From: Lophium mytilinum
Taxonomy: Eukaryota; Ascomycota; Dothideomycetes; Mytilinidiales; Mytilinidiaceae
Assembly: GCA_010093605.1 (NCBI GenBank)
Contig: MU004181.1
Coordinates: 124,001 to 188,000 of the forward strand
Length of the DNA: 64,000 bases
Reading direction: 5' to 3'
Part shown: one piece after another, positions 22,501 through 33,015 of the stretch
How the letters are laid out: the number at the start of each line of letters is the position of its first letter
Position numbering within the stretch: position 1 is the first letter of the stretch
Notes under the pieces: model-generated
The model's database searches: none
What the model saw: the letters and a program-made list of their open reading frames with translations, nothing else
Told to the model about the DNA's origin: nothing
Translations under genes and position numbers: made by a program

Positions 22501-24859
22501 ATAGAGCTGGGAGGTCTGCTATGGTATTGTACTGTAGCTGTTTGCCCGACGGCAATTGCTGAGCGAATGGTGGTCACGAAGATGCTTGGCATTAGCGAAT
22601 TGAGCGACCAGGAACGTGAAGCCATGTCCGGGGCTCAGAAACGCCAGGACGATAGATGACCTTTCTCTTCCGTGCACGCAACGCTTTGGTCGTCGTAAGA
22701 GAATGTGCCTGAGTCAAAAATCCAGGTATGATGCTAGACCTGGCTTCCACAACCAAAGCTCATCAGGTCGCAAACTTTATACTAAGCCGAAGATGAATGA
22801 GAGGCGCCGCTGAAGAGGCTTAGCCGATGCAAAGGAATCCAGTTTTCAAGGCTTTACGGCGTTGCTTGTAGGTGTTTCTTGTTGTGAGATAGTAGGCGTG
22901 TTGTAGGTCAGGCCAGGCCCAAGGCATCCGTGTGTCCGAACTAGGCAATGGGATGCTGCAATACGGCTACGTAATGATGAACATCCGATGAGTAGGGAGG
23001 ATGAGTATCCAGGAATTAAGGCTGAAGAGGGTCTAGTAAGTAGGGCCGACAAGTTTCCAGACACTGAGGAGGAGAAAAGACCGACAACAGGGCTACCTAG
23101 GGACGGGGAAGAGGGGATTGCAGTGTTGGCAAGAGGTGTTGTGTAGGGATTCGACATGGAGGAGGGCTCGAGGGAATGACGTTTACGAAATCCGACCAGG
23201 TTCATAATATCAAGCCTATGCCTCTCTGCGCTAAGTCGAAGGACGATCCTGAAAACCCAGTAACACACGACAGCCTCCTGCATAGGCGCCAGCGTGATCT
23301 TCCTCTTTAACACCTTGGCCACCGCGAGCGGGAGTATGTTGATGTCGACAATCGTGCGTAAGGATGGAAAGGCTGAGCGATGAGCACATGGTAAAGGTTG
23401 GCTTCGAGGAGGAACGCTCTCCCAGGTGATGCCGATGCTGCATTCCAGGGGGCAACGAGCTATATAAGGAACAGACTGATGGGGACGCTAGCAAAGTCTT
23501 CTTGTAGGATGCAAGGGAGCTGGAGTCGCATCTTTGGAGCTTTCCCGTGAGTACTGTGCTCGCGGCCTGGCGGCTGGTGTTGTGGGCGTGACAGCTGCAC
23601 AGTCCATTGACGGCAGTCAAGCCGGCAAGTAGTAGATTCGAGATGAACTACACATCGGCGGAAGTAGAAGATGAGTAGAAACCAGCATCTCTGTGGTATC
23701 ATTGGAAGGCTTTGGACGGCTGCGAGCTGGTCGGCCAGTGCTGGAGGCCCGGCGCCCAGTCTACTGCCACCCTGCCAACCCCAGCGACGCCATCGTCAAA
23801 ACAAGCCACGCAATTTGGGCGAGGACAGCGGCGCGCACCGTCCACGCTCGCACTAATCAAGAGGGGGCCGCGTGGCAATTGGGGAAGGCAAACGCAGGAT
23901 GTATCCAGAAGCAGCTGGCGTGAACGCTTCAGACAGCAGCGCACCCACGATGGGTGGGCCTAACGGCGCTCTCCCGAGCAGGAACTTGCCATCCTTGCGA
24001 AAAGTTGCCGGCCAGTTCCTCACGAGCTCGTGGACTGTGATGTCGCCGGTGACGAGCAAGGCTAGCAGCTTGTCTATGTGCCAATCGCCGAGTTGTACCC
24101 GCCGAGGGGGTAGATGCGTTCGGTCAATCGGGCAGTAGAACAGGTACAAGGCGAGATCGTATTCCGCCGGGGGAATGGGTTTGGCGGGATGGGCCCGACG
24201 CCGTTCTTCAATTTAGGGCGGGATAACGCGGTCAGGTGGAGGGCCAATTTACCAGTGACCTGCTCAACTCGAAGAAGATTGAGGAGCTCGCCGCCAAAGA
24301 TGAGGCTGCCGAGAGCTCGGCGATGTGGTCAAGTCTGGGTGGTGGAGAAAGCAATAGGTTTGAAGTCGAAAGCTTCACGGAGACCGCGGGAGCTGTAGAC
24401 AGGGCGTCGATGCGGCGGCTTGTGGTGCTGCGGTGTGAGCAGAGGTAGGCAAAGATGCTGTTCGAGGTACTGCTGTCGAACGATGAGCTGCTGGAAATAC
24501 TAACCTATTTCTTCATGCGCTTCATAAGATTTACAGACAAAATGTTGATGAGTGATCTTGCTCCTAGGACACGTAACAAGCGAGCACCAATTAGAGCCTG
24601 CTAGGTAGGCTTTAGGGGGCTCGAGGGGTGCTGCAAGCAGTTACTAGAACGTCGGGCTAGTGGAGCAACTGAGGCTGACGATCAAGCCGGCGTGCCCGGG
24701 AAGTGCACTGCTACCCGAGACATTCGGGCCGGTAGGACGGGAGCTGCAGACGAGGCGGTGGACTCGAATCCCGCCTAGCTGTGAGTGCCCTTCGGCATGA
24801 CTACACGGGAAGGTGTGCGCATCAGGTACCCCAGACCCGGACGGCCCTATTCTCTAACT
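19520..24859. other. Gene-poor 5.3-kb stretch
   Basis: No gene can be supported. Many short overlapping frames occur on both strands. The best-looking are 22846-23322 (minus, Ser/Pro-rich) and 23853-24149 (minus, a FYCPIDRTHLPPRR-containing frame), neither with a recognisable domain. A tRNA box-A-like string (TAGCTCATTTGGAAAGCGC, near 20899) lacks a matching box B. Confidence 0.5.
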
Positions 24860-25028
24860 ATATATTTGCTATAAGTTAGAATGTTTCTCGCCCTCACCTG
24901 TTCACGGTGAGGGTGGTTGTGAACATCGCTAATATCTATCATAGCATATAACAACGGAACCCGGGTTCGACCCCCGTGGAAGGCGTGATTACCTCCTTTG
25001 AGTCCTTAGGAGGAAAACATCTTTTTTG
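24860..25028 (+). ncRNA. Stem-loop/box-B element, copy A
   Basis: Order on the plus strand: TATATATTTGCTATAAGTT, a GCCCTCACC/GGTGAGGGT hairpin (24890-24914) with loop TGTTCAC, then GAACATCGCTAA (weak box-A resemblance), GGGTTCGACCC (box-B-like, 24963-24973), GAGTCCTTAGGAGGAAAAC and a T6 run (25022-25027). Copies B, C and D share this order. Box B plus a T-run suggests a Pol III unit of tRNA ancestry, but no full cloverleaf folds. A SINE-like repeat is the alternative. Confidence 0.5.
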
Positions 25029-25274
25029 CATTTTGGAGTCTTCTGGGCTGGCTTGTTTTTCGCAAAGGGCCGCGTGCTGGGGTATGGCAAAGTGAGGGTT
25101 ATGAAAACGTTTTCGGAGAGGGTCATGGGTGCGTATTGCTCTTTTTATTAAGTTAATGAAGGGTTTACCCGTTGCGGCCAATCTTTTGAAGAAGTATTTA
25201 TAGTAAACATGGTCATCAGTAATAGCATAAGATGAAGCACCTCCCACAGCATGCCAGGAATCCGTTATCTACAA

Positions 25275-25625
25275 CTATCTTTTCGCGAACGATATAGCCC
25301 CAACCAAGCTTACACCGGAACATGCTTCCTGTACCTCCAAAGCCTCTGAGCTAGCTATATATATGAGCCAGAAACTGACTCCGGCCCCGATACCAGATTG
25401 GAAACAGCAAAGAGAATGGAGACTGACATCGCTGCAGACGCCAATAACACATAGCGAATCGGTGTTGCTCTGTTCGGAGTACGAGACGACGTCTGCCGTG
25501 TGGGTTGCAGCGGAGACTTTGCTGAGCGGGACGTTGTCGTCTAGAATAGCAACTGTGATGTTGTAATCCTCCCAGATGACGGCGACTTTGATAGTCTTTC
25601 CAGCCACGGGAAGGAAGTAGCTGGA
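25275..25625 (-). pseudogene. Coding-like fragment, unknown
   Basis: A minus-strand open frame begins after an in-frame TGA and encodes DDSSYFLPVAGKTIKVAVIW, then a hydrophobic C-terminal half (GVSFWLIYIASS). It has no ATG; upstream of the TGA a similar composition continues, so one stop may split a longer frame. Product not recognised. Confidence 0.3.
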
Positions 25626-25758
25626 GTCGTCTCACTCTAGACTGCCCTGACGATGTGGTTTCGATGGCAGACGGTCATCGAGGAAGGCGGTCGTACTGGG
25701 GTAATCTCCGTAGGGGCTCGAAATAGAAACTATCCGCAGAGGACGTGTCTTTGACCGG

Positions 25759-25802
25759 CCGCCGCGTGAAGGCATTTAGCCCGCCGCGTAAAGGCATTTA
25801 GC
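25759..25802. repeat. 22-bp direct tandem duplication
   Basis: Two adjacent copies of CCGCCGCGTgAAGGCATTTA plus GC, at 25759-25780 and 25781-25802, differing at one base (G/A). Confidence 0.8.
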
Positions 25803-26105
25803 CCTCGTTGCCCGTGGTATCGATCCTTTCCTGCAAACTAGGTCTCTCCTTTTTCTCTCTATGGATGGGTGTTGCCACGTGCTAGCATATAGTTACGAGC
25901 GAGAAGAGAACACAATCTTCTTGACTGACTCCTCCGGCGAACGTCTTCGATGGGCGCTTCACGAATATAGACCCAGGGATCGATCCAGCAGGAGCAATTG
26001 TCATGGCACCGAAGGAAAAAGGAGACGGTGGTCCACCACTATGTATGCGGTTTGGGCACCAAGAACTCATGCGGCTTCCCTTTCTCCTTCGGATCCAAAG
26101 TTCAT

Positions 26106-26228
26106 GGTCAACAGAAGTGAGAGCTCTTTCGTCTTGACCGGCTTAGTGACGTACGAGTTGAACCCAGCCAGCACAAAGCAATTGCCTCTATGCCTCACGT
26201 TCAGATATGACACGTTTGGTATTCTGAA
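26106..26228 (-). pseudogene. Possible response-regulator receiver-domain scrap
   Basis: The translation includes AGFNSYVTKPVKTKELS, which fits the end of a receiver (REC) domain: AGxxxY, the conserved Lys-Pro, then an EL helix. The phospho-acceptor Asp and the remainder of the domain are not found around it. Very short match, so chance cannot be excluded. Confidence 0.25.
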
Positions 26229-26976
26229 CACAGAGCTGGCGGTCTTGGACCAAGGTCCTCGGAGTTTCGAAAAGGACTTGGGCGGCACGGAGGACGGCAT
26301 TGAGTGTCCTCGAAAGCAGGAGGAAGAAGGCGACAATGACCACATAACGTAGTCCTCATGGCTTAGTCGATGAAAGAAGTCGGTTATGCCCTTTTGTCCT
26401 TCGCTGGTATGGCACGTTTCGGATCGATCTAGTGGACCAGTCAGCATGATTTATAAGAACCTAGACAGTTTGGGCTCTCACAATCTTGCCGTCAAGACAG
26501 TGCGCCGTCACTATTAGGGCGTTGACACACTCAGTACACCGAGAACCATTTCTCTCCAAAGTTTTATGGCCAGGCCGAAAAATGTGCTGAACGCGAGCGA
26601 TCATACGAACTTGACTTCGGAAATGCAGACAGTGACCTGCGTCTGGCCAAGGAAGGCAGATTCTGACCAGCGAAGCAGAAGGGCTGCACGGTATGCTGCC
26701 TACTCGAGAAAATCAGGGCTCCGGCGCCGGAGAAAGGGAAGGTTCTGTAGCTCGCGACGGACGACGCAGGTGATTCGAGGACGACCTATGGCAGGTCCGT
26801 TGTCGGATGCGTGGCCGGCGAAAATCTTCGAAGCGTACTCTGACATTGCATTATCTAGCCGGGACTCGCTAGATCCACTTGCCAGTGGGCACTTAACGCC
26901 CAAAGGCGCTTCTTTCGTCCCGGTGTGTGTCGTCAAAAGCTCCTCTTGATCCCCGCTCTCCCGAGCACAGGCCTCC

Positions 26977-28250
26977 TCAAGACGGGTCGAAGAAGCCGCC
27001 TCTCACGTTCTGCCGCTGCTGGATCAGAGCTGCCAGATCGCCCAATCCATCGTCTATCGATGCGGTCGCCCCCTTCTTCTTAGCCTGGTCATCTTCCACC
27101 TCGTGCGCATCCTTCCCCAGACTTCTGTTGGATAGGAAGTAGCTTTGGCGGCATCTGTAACATCCTATTGAACTTCGAGCATTGTGATGGAACCGGACTG
27201 AGAAGGAAGGAGTAGCAGGACGTAGGGTCTGATCGTGTGGGGGCAAACCTTGCGGCTGCGAGGAGATTTTGTGCCCGGTAGGGAGCTTGTCGTGACGAGA
27301 GTATCCTTCACATGGCCAAGTGCTGCTTCGTCCCTGGATGTCGTCAGTCAGCTAAGCGAAAGACTTTAGACGCAGGTGTGAACATACGTCGGCGGTCCCG
27401 CGGCGACGGCGAGCAGTGGGCGGAGATAGTAAGCAGATGCGCCATCGGATATGGTTGGTATGGGACCCCACTCTGGGGATGAATCAGCGCATATTGAGCG
27501 GCCATGATGGCGTTCTGAGCATCGTAGAGAGCGTCTAGAGTAGATTGAACTGTGACCGCGGGCGGGCGTCTGCAGTCCATATAGGAAGTCATTGGCGGGG
27601 CAAACGACTGCTGCGAAATCGGGATTGCGCGAGCTAGGGTAACGTGGCAGAGGTTGAACTGGAGCGTTGTGACCTTCTTGACGACGCTACTGCTTTTCGC
27701 CGTGTTCTGGGTACACACGTGCGCGTTCGTAGGCGTTTTCCTTCTGTCGCACTTCGAGATCTTGCTCATCTCTTAAGAGCTGCGAGTGTTTGACTTCCAA
27801 GGCGTCGAGCTGGCTTTGCAGATGTTTCGCCTCTTCTATAGCGTCGGCCTCCATGTTGAGCGCTAGGAGGCGGTCATAAGATGGTGGGGGCGGTGATGGA
27901 GCAGACTGGACGGGGAGATAATTGCGCCAGCTGGACTCTTCAACTACGGTGGTGTTGCTAGAGTCATCGGTGCGGACGAGGGAGCTGATGCGACGAACGA
28001 CGGGAGAGCTGGTACTGCATCGGGTGCGGACAGGGAACAGTCGTCACACGATAGAGGCAGAGATGGAGCGTTGTGATCTTCGTAACCATGTCACTGCTTT
28101 CGCCGTGTCCTGGGTACAGGTGGTCATAGGACGGCGGAGGCGGCGATGGAGCAGACAGGAGCGGTAGAAAGTTGCGCCAGCTGGGCTCGCCAACTGCGGT
28201 GGCATTGCTAGAGTCAGCCTCGGTGCGTAGCGGGACCCGCATCCTGCGAG
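26977..28250 (-). pseudogene. Decayed gene with internal tandem duplications
   Basis: Minus-strand pieces SSWRNYLPVQSAPSPPPPSY (near 27890-27960) and PSWRNFLPLLSAPSPPPPSY (near 28130-28215) are duplicates. The first runs on into a coiled-coil-like stretch rich in E, K, Q and L (AIEEAKHLQSQLDALEVKH) and then meets a stop. DNA duplicates include GGAGCGTTGTGA at 27661 and 28065. A left segment at 26977-27246 ends DLAALIQQRQNVRGGFFDPS. Frames change between pieces. Product not recognised. Confidence 0.4.
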
Positions 28251-28444
28251 AGAAAATGATCGCAGACCTCAGATGTGCACTTCGAGAAATCGTCTACGAG
28301 CTTGTTGTCATCATACACGTTCGACATCATACTCAAAGTCCCCGGCGCATTGCCAAGCCGCTTCTCCAAGACTTCCGTTCGAGTTTCGGGTTTTACGCCT
28401 TGGGCAGTGATCTTGCGAGCTCGAATCCAGGCTGTTAGATCTCA

Positions 28445-28858
28445 TTACCGACTCAATTGCGAGGAAGTCAACATTCCCTCATAAGCGGTGCATATCCTGA
28501 GATTCCCTATGTAAGATTTCTTGGAGTGTGCTGGTCGCAGTTTGACACATCTGAATCCGCTCTGGAAGAGATCGATAATGCGAGGGATGAGGCAGCTGAT
28601 GTGACGAGCGACGGGAAGACTGGTATAATCAAAGTGCCAGGAGAGCTGCGGCGAGCGTGACGCGGGGTTTGTACCATAGTCTTTCGCGCGGTAGATCTTC
28701 CCAGGACGGGAGTTGACAGCGGGAGAAGCGAGCTTGGACATGAAGATTTCGTCGGTGGGTGGAACGTCTGGCGGACTGAGGGACGTGGCCCAGGTAGGTG
28801 TTGGAAAGGCAGAAGAAGTACGTTGCATTTGTTGGGGAGAAAGGTGGTATCCAGCCAT
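28445..28858 (-). CDS. Hypothetical protein or first exon, 137 aa
   Basis: Starts at ATG 28858 with MAGYHLSPQQMQRTSSAFPT and continues PSPPDVPP-like, Pro/Ser/Thr-rich for about 80 residues. The block at 28585-28640 is also a partial duplicate of the units described at 26977-28250, so this may be the 5' end of the same ancestral gene. No domain recognised. Confidence 0.3.
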   Translation of the reverse strand: MAGYHLSPQQMQRTSSAFPTPTWATSLSPPDVPPTDEIFMSKLASPAVNSRPGKIYRAKDYGTNPASRSPQLSWHFDYTSLPVARHISCLIPRIIDLFQSGFRCVKLRPAHSKKSYIGNLRICTAYEGMLTSSQLSR

Positions 28859-28967
28859 GATGGAAGCAAGCAGGTAGGGCGTTTAGTGTGGGTTGAGAAG
28901 GACGCAAGTGACGCTGAGCGCGCAAGCGTTGCGCATCGGCCGTGAGCCTGTTCGATATATAATCCAT

Positions 28968-29884
28968 GGCCGGGAGGGGATATAGACCGTAATGGGAGAC
29001 ATCTAATCCAGTGCTGTTCTAGGGGCGACTTGATAGCTAGGTATGTTGACCATCGTGGGAGCTTCGAAGCTGCGCCGATTCGCAATAACTATCGTAGCAG
29101 GAAGCTGTTGGCGGGAGTTCTTCATGCGGCGGCCATGATGCTTCGACGAGTATGCGCTCTGGGTCCGTCGACGGCGAGGGGCGAGGCTGGCATGGGGAGC
29201 CAGGGCTTCAGGCTGCTCCAGAGTCGACTGTTCCTTACAGGGCGGAGGAGGAGGATTCTGCTTCGGCCGGTTTACGACCACTCGTGGGGCAGGCGAGCTA
29301 CTCTGGAGACATTCGCGCGGCTGTCAATAGAGGACGCTCGCGCGGCGGTTAGGGTGTCGATGGCGTGGTTCTACGAGAGAGATCGAAGACGAGGGTATCG
29401 CAGCTGGTGATGGAGGTACGGCGAATAGTGAAGGTGTTGTTTCGAGTGGGGTGTAAAGTTTGCGGAGGAGCAGGTCAAAGCAAAATGTGTGACGTAGCTT
29501 GTAGGAGACCCTCGCCAGAGCCGAGAAGTGCGTCTGCAAAGTGTAGCTAAGAGCATAGTGGGGGGTCATTGCTAGAACTGTCAGGCTTGAGGTCGGAGAC
29601 ATAGACGGGCAACTGCTAGGTATGGTGAAGGTGTACCGCAAGAAATAAATGCGTTGAGGGCTTTAATGGTGGAGAGCGGCCACAGGGTCCATCTCGGAGA
29701 CGTTTCCTGAACCTCATCGTCGGCAGTGCAGCCGCAGGGTCTCAAAAGAGCCACAAATATCTACAAGACAGTAGGAGTAGCCTTGCGAGACACTCTCAAA
29801 TCCCCTAGGTGACCGTAGGCAAAAATGAAAGCCCACTGCCGCCAACAGAGCGAACACAAGTACATATAAATAGACCCCCAAAGC
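28968..29884. other. No supported gene
   Basis: Short minus-strand frames at 29003-29281 and 29324-29641 lack motifs; possible remnants of the decayed locus to the left. Confidence 0.4.
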
Positions 29885-29888
29885 AAAA
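29885..29888 (-). terminator. Pol III-type T4 terminator
   Basis: TTTT on the minus strand, 11 bases after the 3' end of the tRNA-like gene at 29899-29971. Confidence 0.5.
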
Positions 29889-29898
29889 GAAGAAGTCT

Positions 29899-29971
29899 TA
29901 GCGCAAGAAGGACTCGAACCCCCATCTTCCTCTGCCAGCAGAGGATATGTTTCCATTCACACCATTGCGCC
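29899..29971 (-). tRNA. tRNA-like gene, Gln-type body, 8-nt anticodon loop
   Basis: The minus strand folds as a cloverleaf: acceptor GGCGCAA/TTGCGCT (one G-U), D-arm GTGT/ACAT, anticodon stem TCCTC/GAGGA, variable AGAT, T-arm GGGGG-TTCGAGT-CCTTC (two G-U pairs). Box A (TGGTGTGAATGG) and box B (GGGTTCGAGTCC) are good. The anticodon loop is eight bases, TGCTGGCA, with no U33 next to a clear triplet; CTG (Gln) is the likeliest reading, since the body resembles fungal tRNA-Gln. It may be a pseudo-tRNA or a divergent functional tRNA. Confidence 0.6.
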
Positions 29972-30240
29972 TTGTGATTGATTTTGAGATTTGCTCAAAA
30001 TAAAAACATTACCTACCCTAGCAGATCGAGACCCAGATAGGCAGATAGCAAGAATAAGTGGCAGAGCGGGCCCACCCTATCACTCCACGTCACGGCCACT
30101 GCCTCACGCCAGTGGTCGGCTCACGATGTGCATCTTTTTGCATCCTTTTCCGCGTTTTGCAGCTCAACGCCCACACCACGGGGTGTTGCACTTCAAGAAT
30201 TAGCCTGCGGGTATCTCACAGTAGTACTGCAAGCATGAAC
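29972..30240. other. Spacer between the two tRNA-like genes
   Basis: No gene seen. The flanks just upstream of both tRNA-like genes are alike: TCAAAATCAATCACAAGGCG here, and AGTCAAATCAAAAGGCG at the second one. Confidence 0.5.
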
Positions 30241-30246
30241 AAAAAA
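30241..30246 (-). terminator. Pol III T6 terminator after hairpin
   Basis: TTTTTT on the minus strand, five bases after the hairpin at 30252-30303. Confidence 0.65.
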
Positions 30247-30251
30247 GATTA

Positions 30252-30303
30252 GTCGATGTTCTCGACGACTTCTACGTAAATAGAAGTCGTCGAGAATATC
30301 GAC
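30252..30303 (-). ncRNA. Near-perfect hairpin in a tRNA-like transcript
   Basis: Arms TTCTCGACGACTTCTA (30259-30274) and its exact complement (30281-30296) enclose the 6-nt loop CGTAAA. One mismatched pair and six more pairs (GTCGAT/ATCGAC) extend the stem to 23 positions. It begins two bases after the 3' end of the tRNA-like body and ends just before a T6 run, so it would be on the same Pol III transcript. Confidence 0.7.
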
Positions 30304-30305
30304 GA

Positions 30306-30381
30306 TGGCGAGGCACGGAATCGAGCCATGGGCTCTGATGCTAGAGACTAGATCTGCGTGTTACTACTACACCACATCGCC
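30306..30381 (-). tRNA. tRNA-like gene with 12-nt anticodon loop
   Basis: The minus strand folds as acceptor GGCGATG/CCTCGCC (6 of 7 pairs, plus discriminator A), a perfect D-stem GTGT/ACAC, anticodon stem CAGAT/ATCAG (4 of 5), variable AGCC, and T-arm CATGG-CTCGATT-CCGTG. Boxes A (TGGTGTAGTAGT) and B (GGCTCGATTCC) are near consensus. The anticodon loop is 12 bases (CTAGTCTCTAGC) and can itself pair CTAG/CTAG, so no normal anticodon is presented. Unlikely to decode; a tRNA-like Pol III promoter or processing module is the better reading. Confidence 0.55.
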
Positions 30382-31214
30382 TTTTGATTTGACTCTCAGC
30401 CAAATAAGACTGAACATATACCTTGATGAATGAAAGGATACATTAGCGACTGCAAGTGAAAGTAGTGGGATGAGATGGCCCAGAGCCTGGGAGGGCTGGC
30501 AGGGGTGAGACGCAGGGCCACTTTCACTTCGGTGAAACGGGCTTAGTGCGTGATCGTGGCCATCACGTCTCCGACTGCATTCACGTCACCGACTGCATCT
30601 ATTGCTACGTGTATGTAAGGCTGTAGAGGTGTCGACATGCTACGGCTTCTCGTCTCATTTCACAGTCAGGCCGCTAGAGGAGACGCACGTCGAACAAAGC
30701 GCGTATCTTAGTGCTCCGGCATAGCATTCATGCATGAAGACCTAGAGGGTCGTACCTATGGACACGTGGGGAAGCGTCTCTACTTGGGGCCATAGAAAAT
30801 ATATCAACAACAACTAGCAACCGTCATTGCTTCATTATGGAATGAAGACGGTCACGACAAGTCCCATGTGTAGGAGATTTTGCATTTACTAGTAACGGGT
30901 TTAGTGTCTATGGAGAAAAGAGCTTCATGCTTCCACGCCGGTAGTTTCAAGAAAAGCACTATAAAAACAACACCCACAGCTGAACCGATATAGAACTCAT
31001 GCTTCACTTCGGAAGAAGCCAGGCCAGCAATACTAGGTTCTTTGCAGTAATGATCCTTCGCATGAAGCCCATGCGACATCGCCTACCTTAATAATCAAAT
31101 AACCAGAGCAGTGCTTCTTCTGCAATCTCTAGACACTGTCCCGATCGTTTCACAAACCCGGTCTTCCCATTTGTTACCTTGACCGTAAAATCTACATGGG
31201 GCTTCCCCTTTTTT
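30382..31214. other. Intergenic, no supported gene
   Basis: No motif-bearing frame. The right end is the 3' region of the Zn2Cys6 gene on the minus strand. Confidence 0.5.
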
Positions 31215-33015
31215 TCATGGTTTCTTGTACCATTGGAGAACCAAGGCTGTCTCCGCCGCTCGCTGCGCTTGTTCCGCGTGCCCATGAGACTTGAAGCTAT
31301 GGAGCTGGTGAGTAGAATCGTCCAGTAGGGGAGGGGTCGTATTGGCGGTGCTAGCGATCCCGCGATCTTCGACCGAGTCAGTCTGGGGCATGGCCTGGTA
31401 GTCGAGTTAGTTAGAAGAGAACTGCGGCTTGATGTATGCATCGCATGAAGCAACGCTGCCTACGCACCTGACTTGCAATACCTGCGGACGTGCTCAAAAT
31501 CCCATGTCCATCCCCTGAAATTCCCATCTGACCCCCTTCGCTTCGCAACTGCGCATTGCCCCGCACGTGTGCTCTTGATTGCAGAGCGCGCGGCCGGTCC
31601 ACATCTACGGTCAGATCATCCCCAGCTGCTTCAATCTCATCCCCGCGAGCTCCGTTGATGAGTGAACTATTACCATCGCCTGTTGGACCTGGAGCCCATG
31701 GGCGGCTCGCATCGTTGGTGTTCGTGTTTGGTAGGACGAAGTAGGATGGAGCTATTGTTGCGCCGGCGTTGGTGTGGTAGGGTGGTGCTCCACTCATTCC
31801 TCGCAGATGCCAAATGTAGCGCAGGGCCGAGGCTCGGAGGTCGTATTGTCCCAAGGGAGTGCTGTTGCTCGCAATGGCAGAGGGTAGAGGGGTGGAGCAG
31901 GGGGGCGCGTTTGTAGAAGTTTGCGCTTCTGTCAGGGGAGTGCCCTTTCCAGTGTTGGTGCTGTCGTCGGTATATGCGGTTTGATCAACAGACTCCCCTG
32001 AAAGATATGTCAAAGCTCCACGCGGCTCAGGACCTAACGTTCGGCTTCCTCCACCTTCCGATGGTCGCTGGGCCTCCCAAGAACCATCTGCGGTCTGCTT
32101 GAGACCATCTGCGGTCTGCCTGAGAGGTGTCATATTTTTCCGCTGCTGGGAAGGCCCTGGCAAACCGCCTAGAGAGACATCGCTACCATACTGGCTGAAA
32201 TCAGGGCTGGAGTCGTATGGAGAGCGATTCTGCCGAGTTGTGTAGTCTACGGCGTTCTCATGTGCTACCGGCAGGGACTCCATAACGTCGTCGTCTCCCT
32301 CGCGCTCTGACGGCACAGGCGTTGATTGGGAGGAAACTTGCGACACCAGGTCTCCATAATATCTAGCGAAGAACTTGGCGGGAGACATCGTCATGGTTAG
32401 GTGAGGAAGGCATTCCTTGTGCTCTACCGGTGGACGCGTTCTATCTGCAGCGCGCTCTTTGCCACATCTGCAAGTATAGTGTCCGACTCTGATGCCAGGA
32501 TGATACAGAGGTGGTGCGCAATCCTTATGCGACGACTTGTTATTGCTGCTTTCATGGCTCACCGTGAGCACAGCTCCGCAACCACAGACATATATTGGTT
32601 CTTTCCTAACTTTAGTAAGGTCGCATTCATTGTCCCACTTGTTGCAGTTGTCGCAACGTTCCTCGCCCGTCTGTACACAACGCGCTTTTTTGTGACGACA
32701 AGATAAACCTAGCCCCTTCAATTAGCTAGTGCATCATTCTGGAAAGAGGATACAGGACTCACATCTTAGTGTGGCGGGCGTGCCGAGCTGATTTCCCGCA
32801 GAAGTTGACCTTGATACAACAGTAGCGTGCCCATCTTGCGCGTTGTTGTTCACACTCTGCGCGGAGACAGTGCCGCTGGCCACATCGCTCTCATAGTCTG
32901 TAAGAGGTGACCCAGACGTGTCTGATGCTTCTGCGGACTCATGATTTTCCATCTTATCGGTGGCGTCCTTCTCGGGAATGTCATCGCCTAGCCCCCTCTT
33001 GCGCTTTGGCGGCAT
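31215..33015 (-). CDS. Zn(II)2Cys6 protein with tandem CxCG...HKxC module
   Basis: Three exons: 33015-32763, 32708-31468, 31394-31215 (557 aa); introns of 54 and 73 bp with GTGAGT and GTGCGT donors and CTAAT/CTAAC branch sites. Residues 2-8 (PPKRKRG) look like a nuclear localisation signal. Residues 85-113 form a perfect C-x2-C-x6-C-x7-C-x2-C-x6-C binuclear zinc cluster of the fungal DNA-binding type. Residues 126-148 and 164-184 repeat CxCG-x(13-15)-HKxC, a second and third likely metal site. A low-complexity Ser/Thr/Pro region follows, with a short duplication QTADGLKQTADG; the last exon is Gln/Ala-rich and ends QWYKKP. No fungal-specific transcription-factor middle homology domain is seen. 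Likely nuclear; target unknown. Confidence 0.75.

Noticed and set aside
24690-24800. tRNA gene on the minus strand
   Set aside because: A box-B-like GGGATTCGAGTCC occurs, but no box A at the right distance and no cloverleaf.
25275-25625. Fucose-lectin-like protein
   Set aside because: One IKVAVIWEDY-like strand is not enough; no repeat blades or sugar-binding residues can be aligned.
15000-26500. Secondary-metabolite cluster around the SDR fragment
   Set aside because: The SDR piece is a fragment and no synthase, P450 or transporter gene accompanies it.
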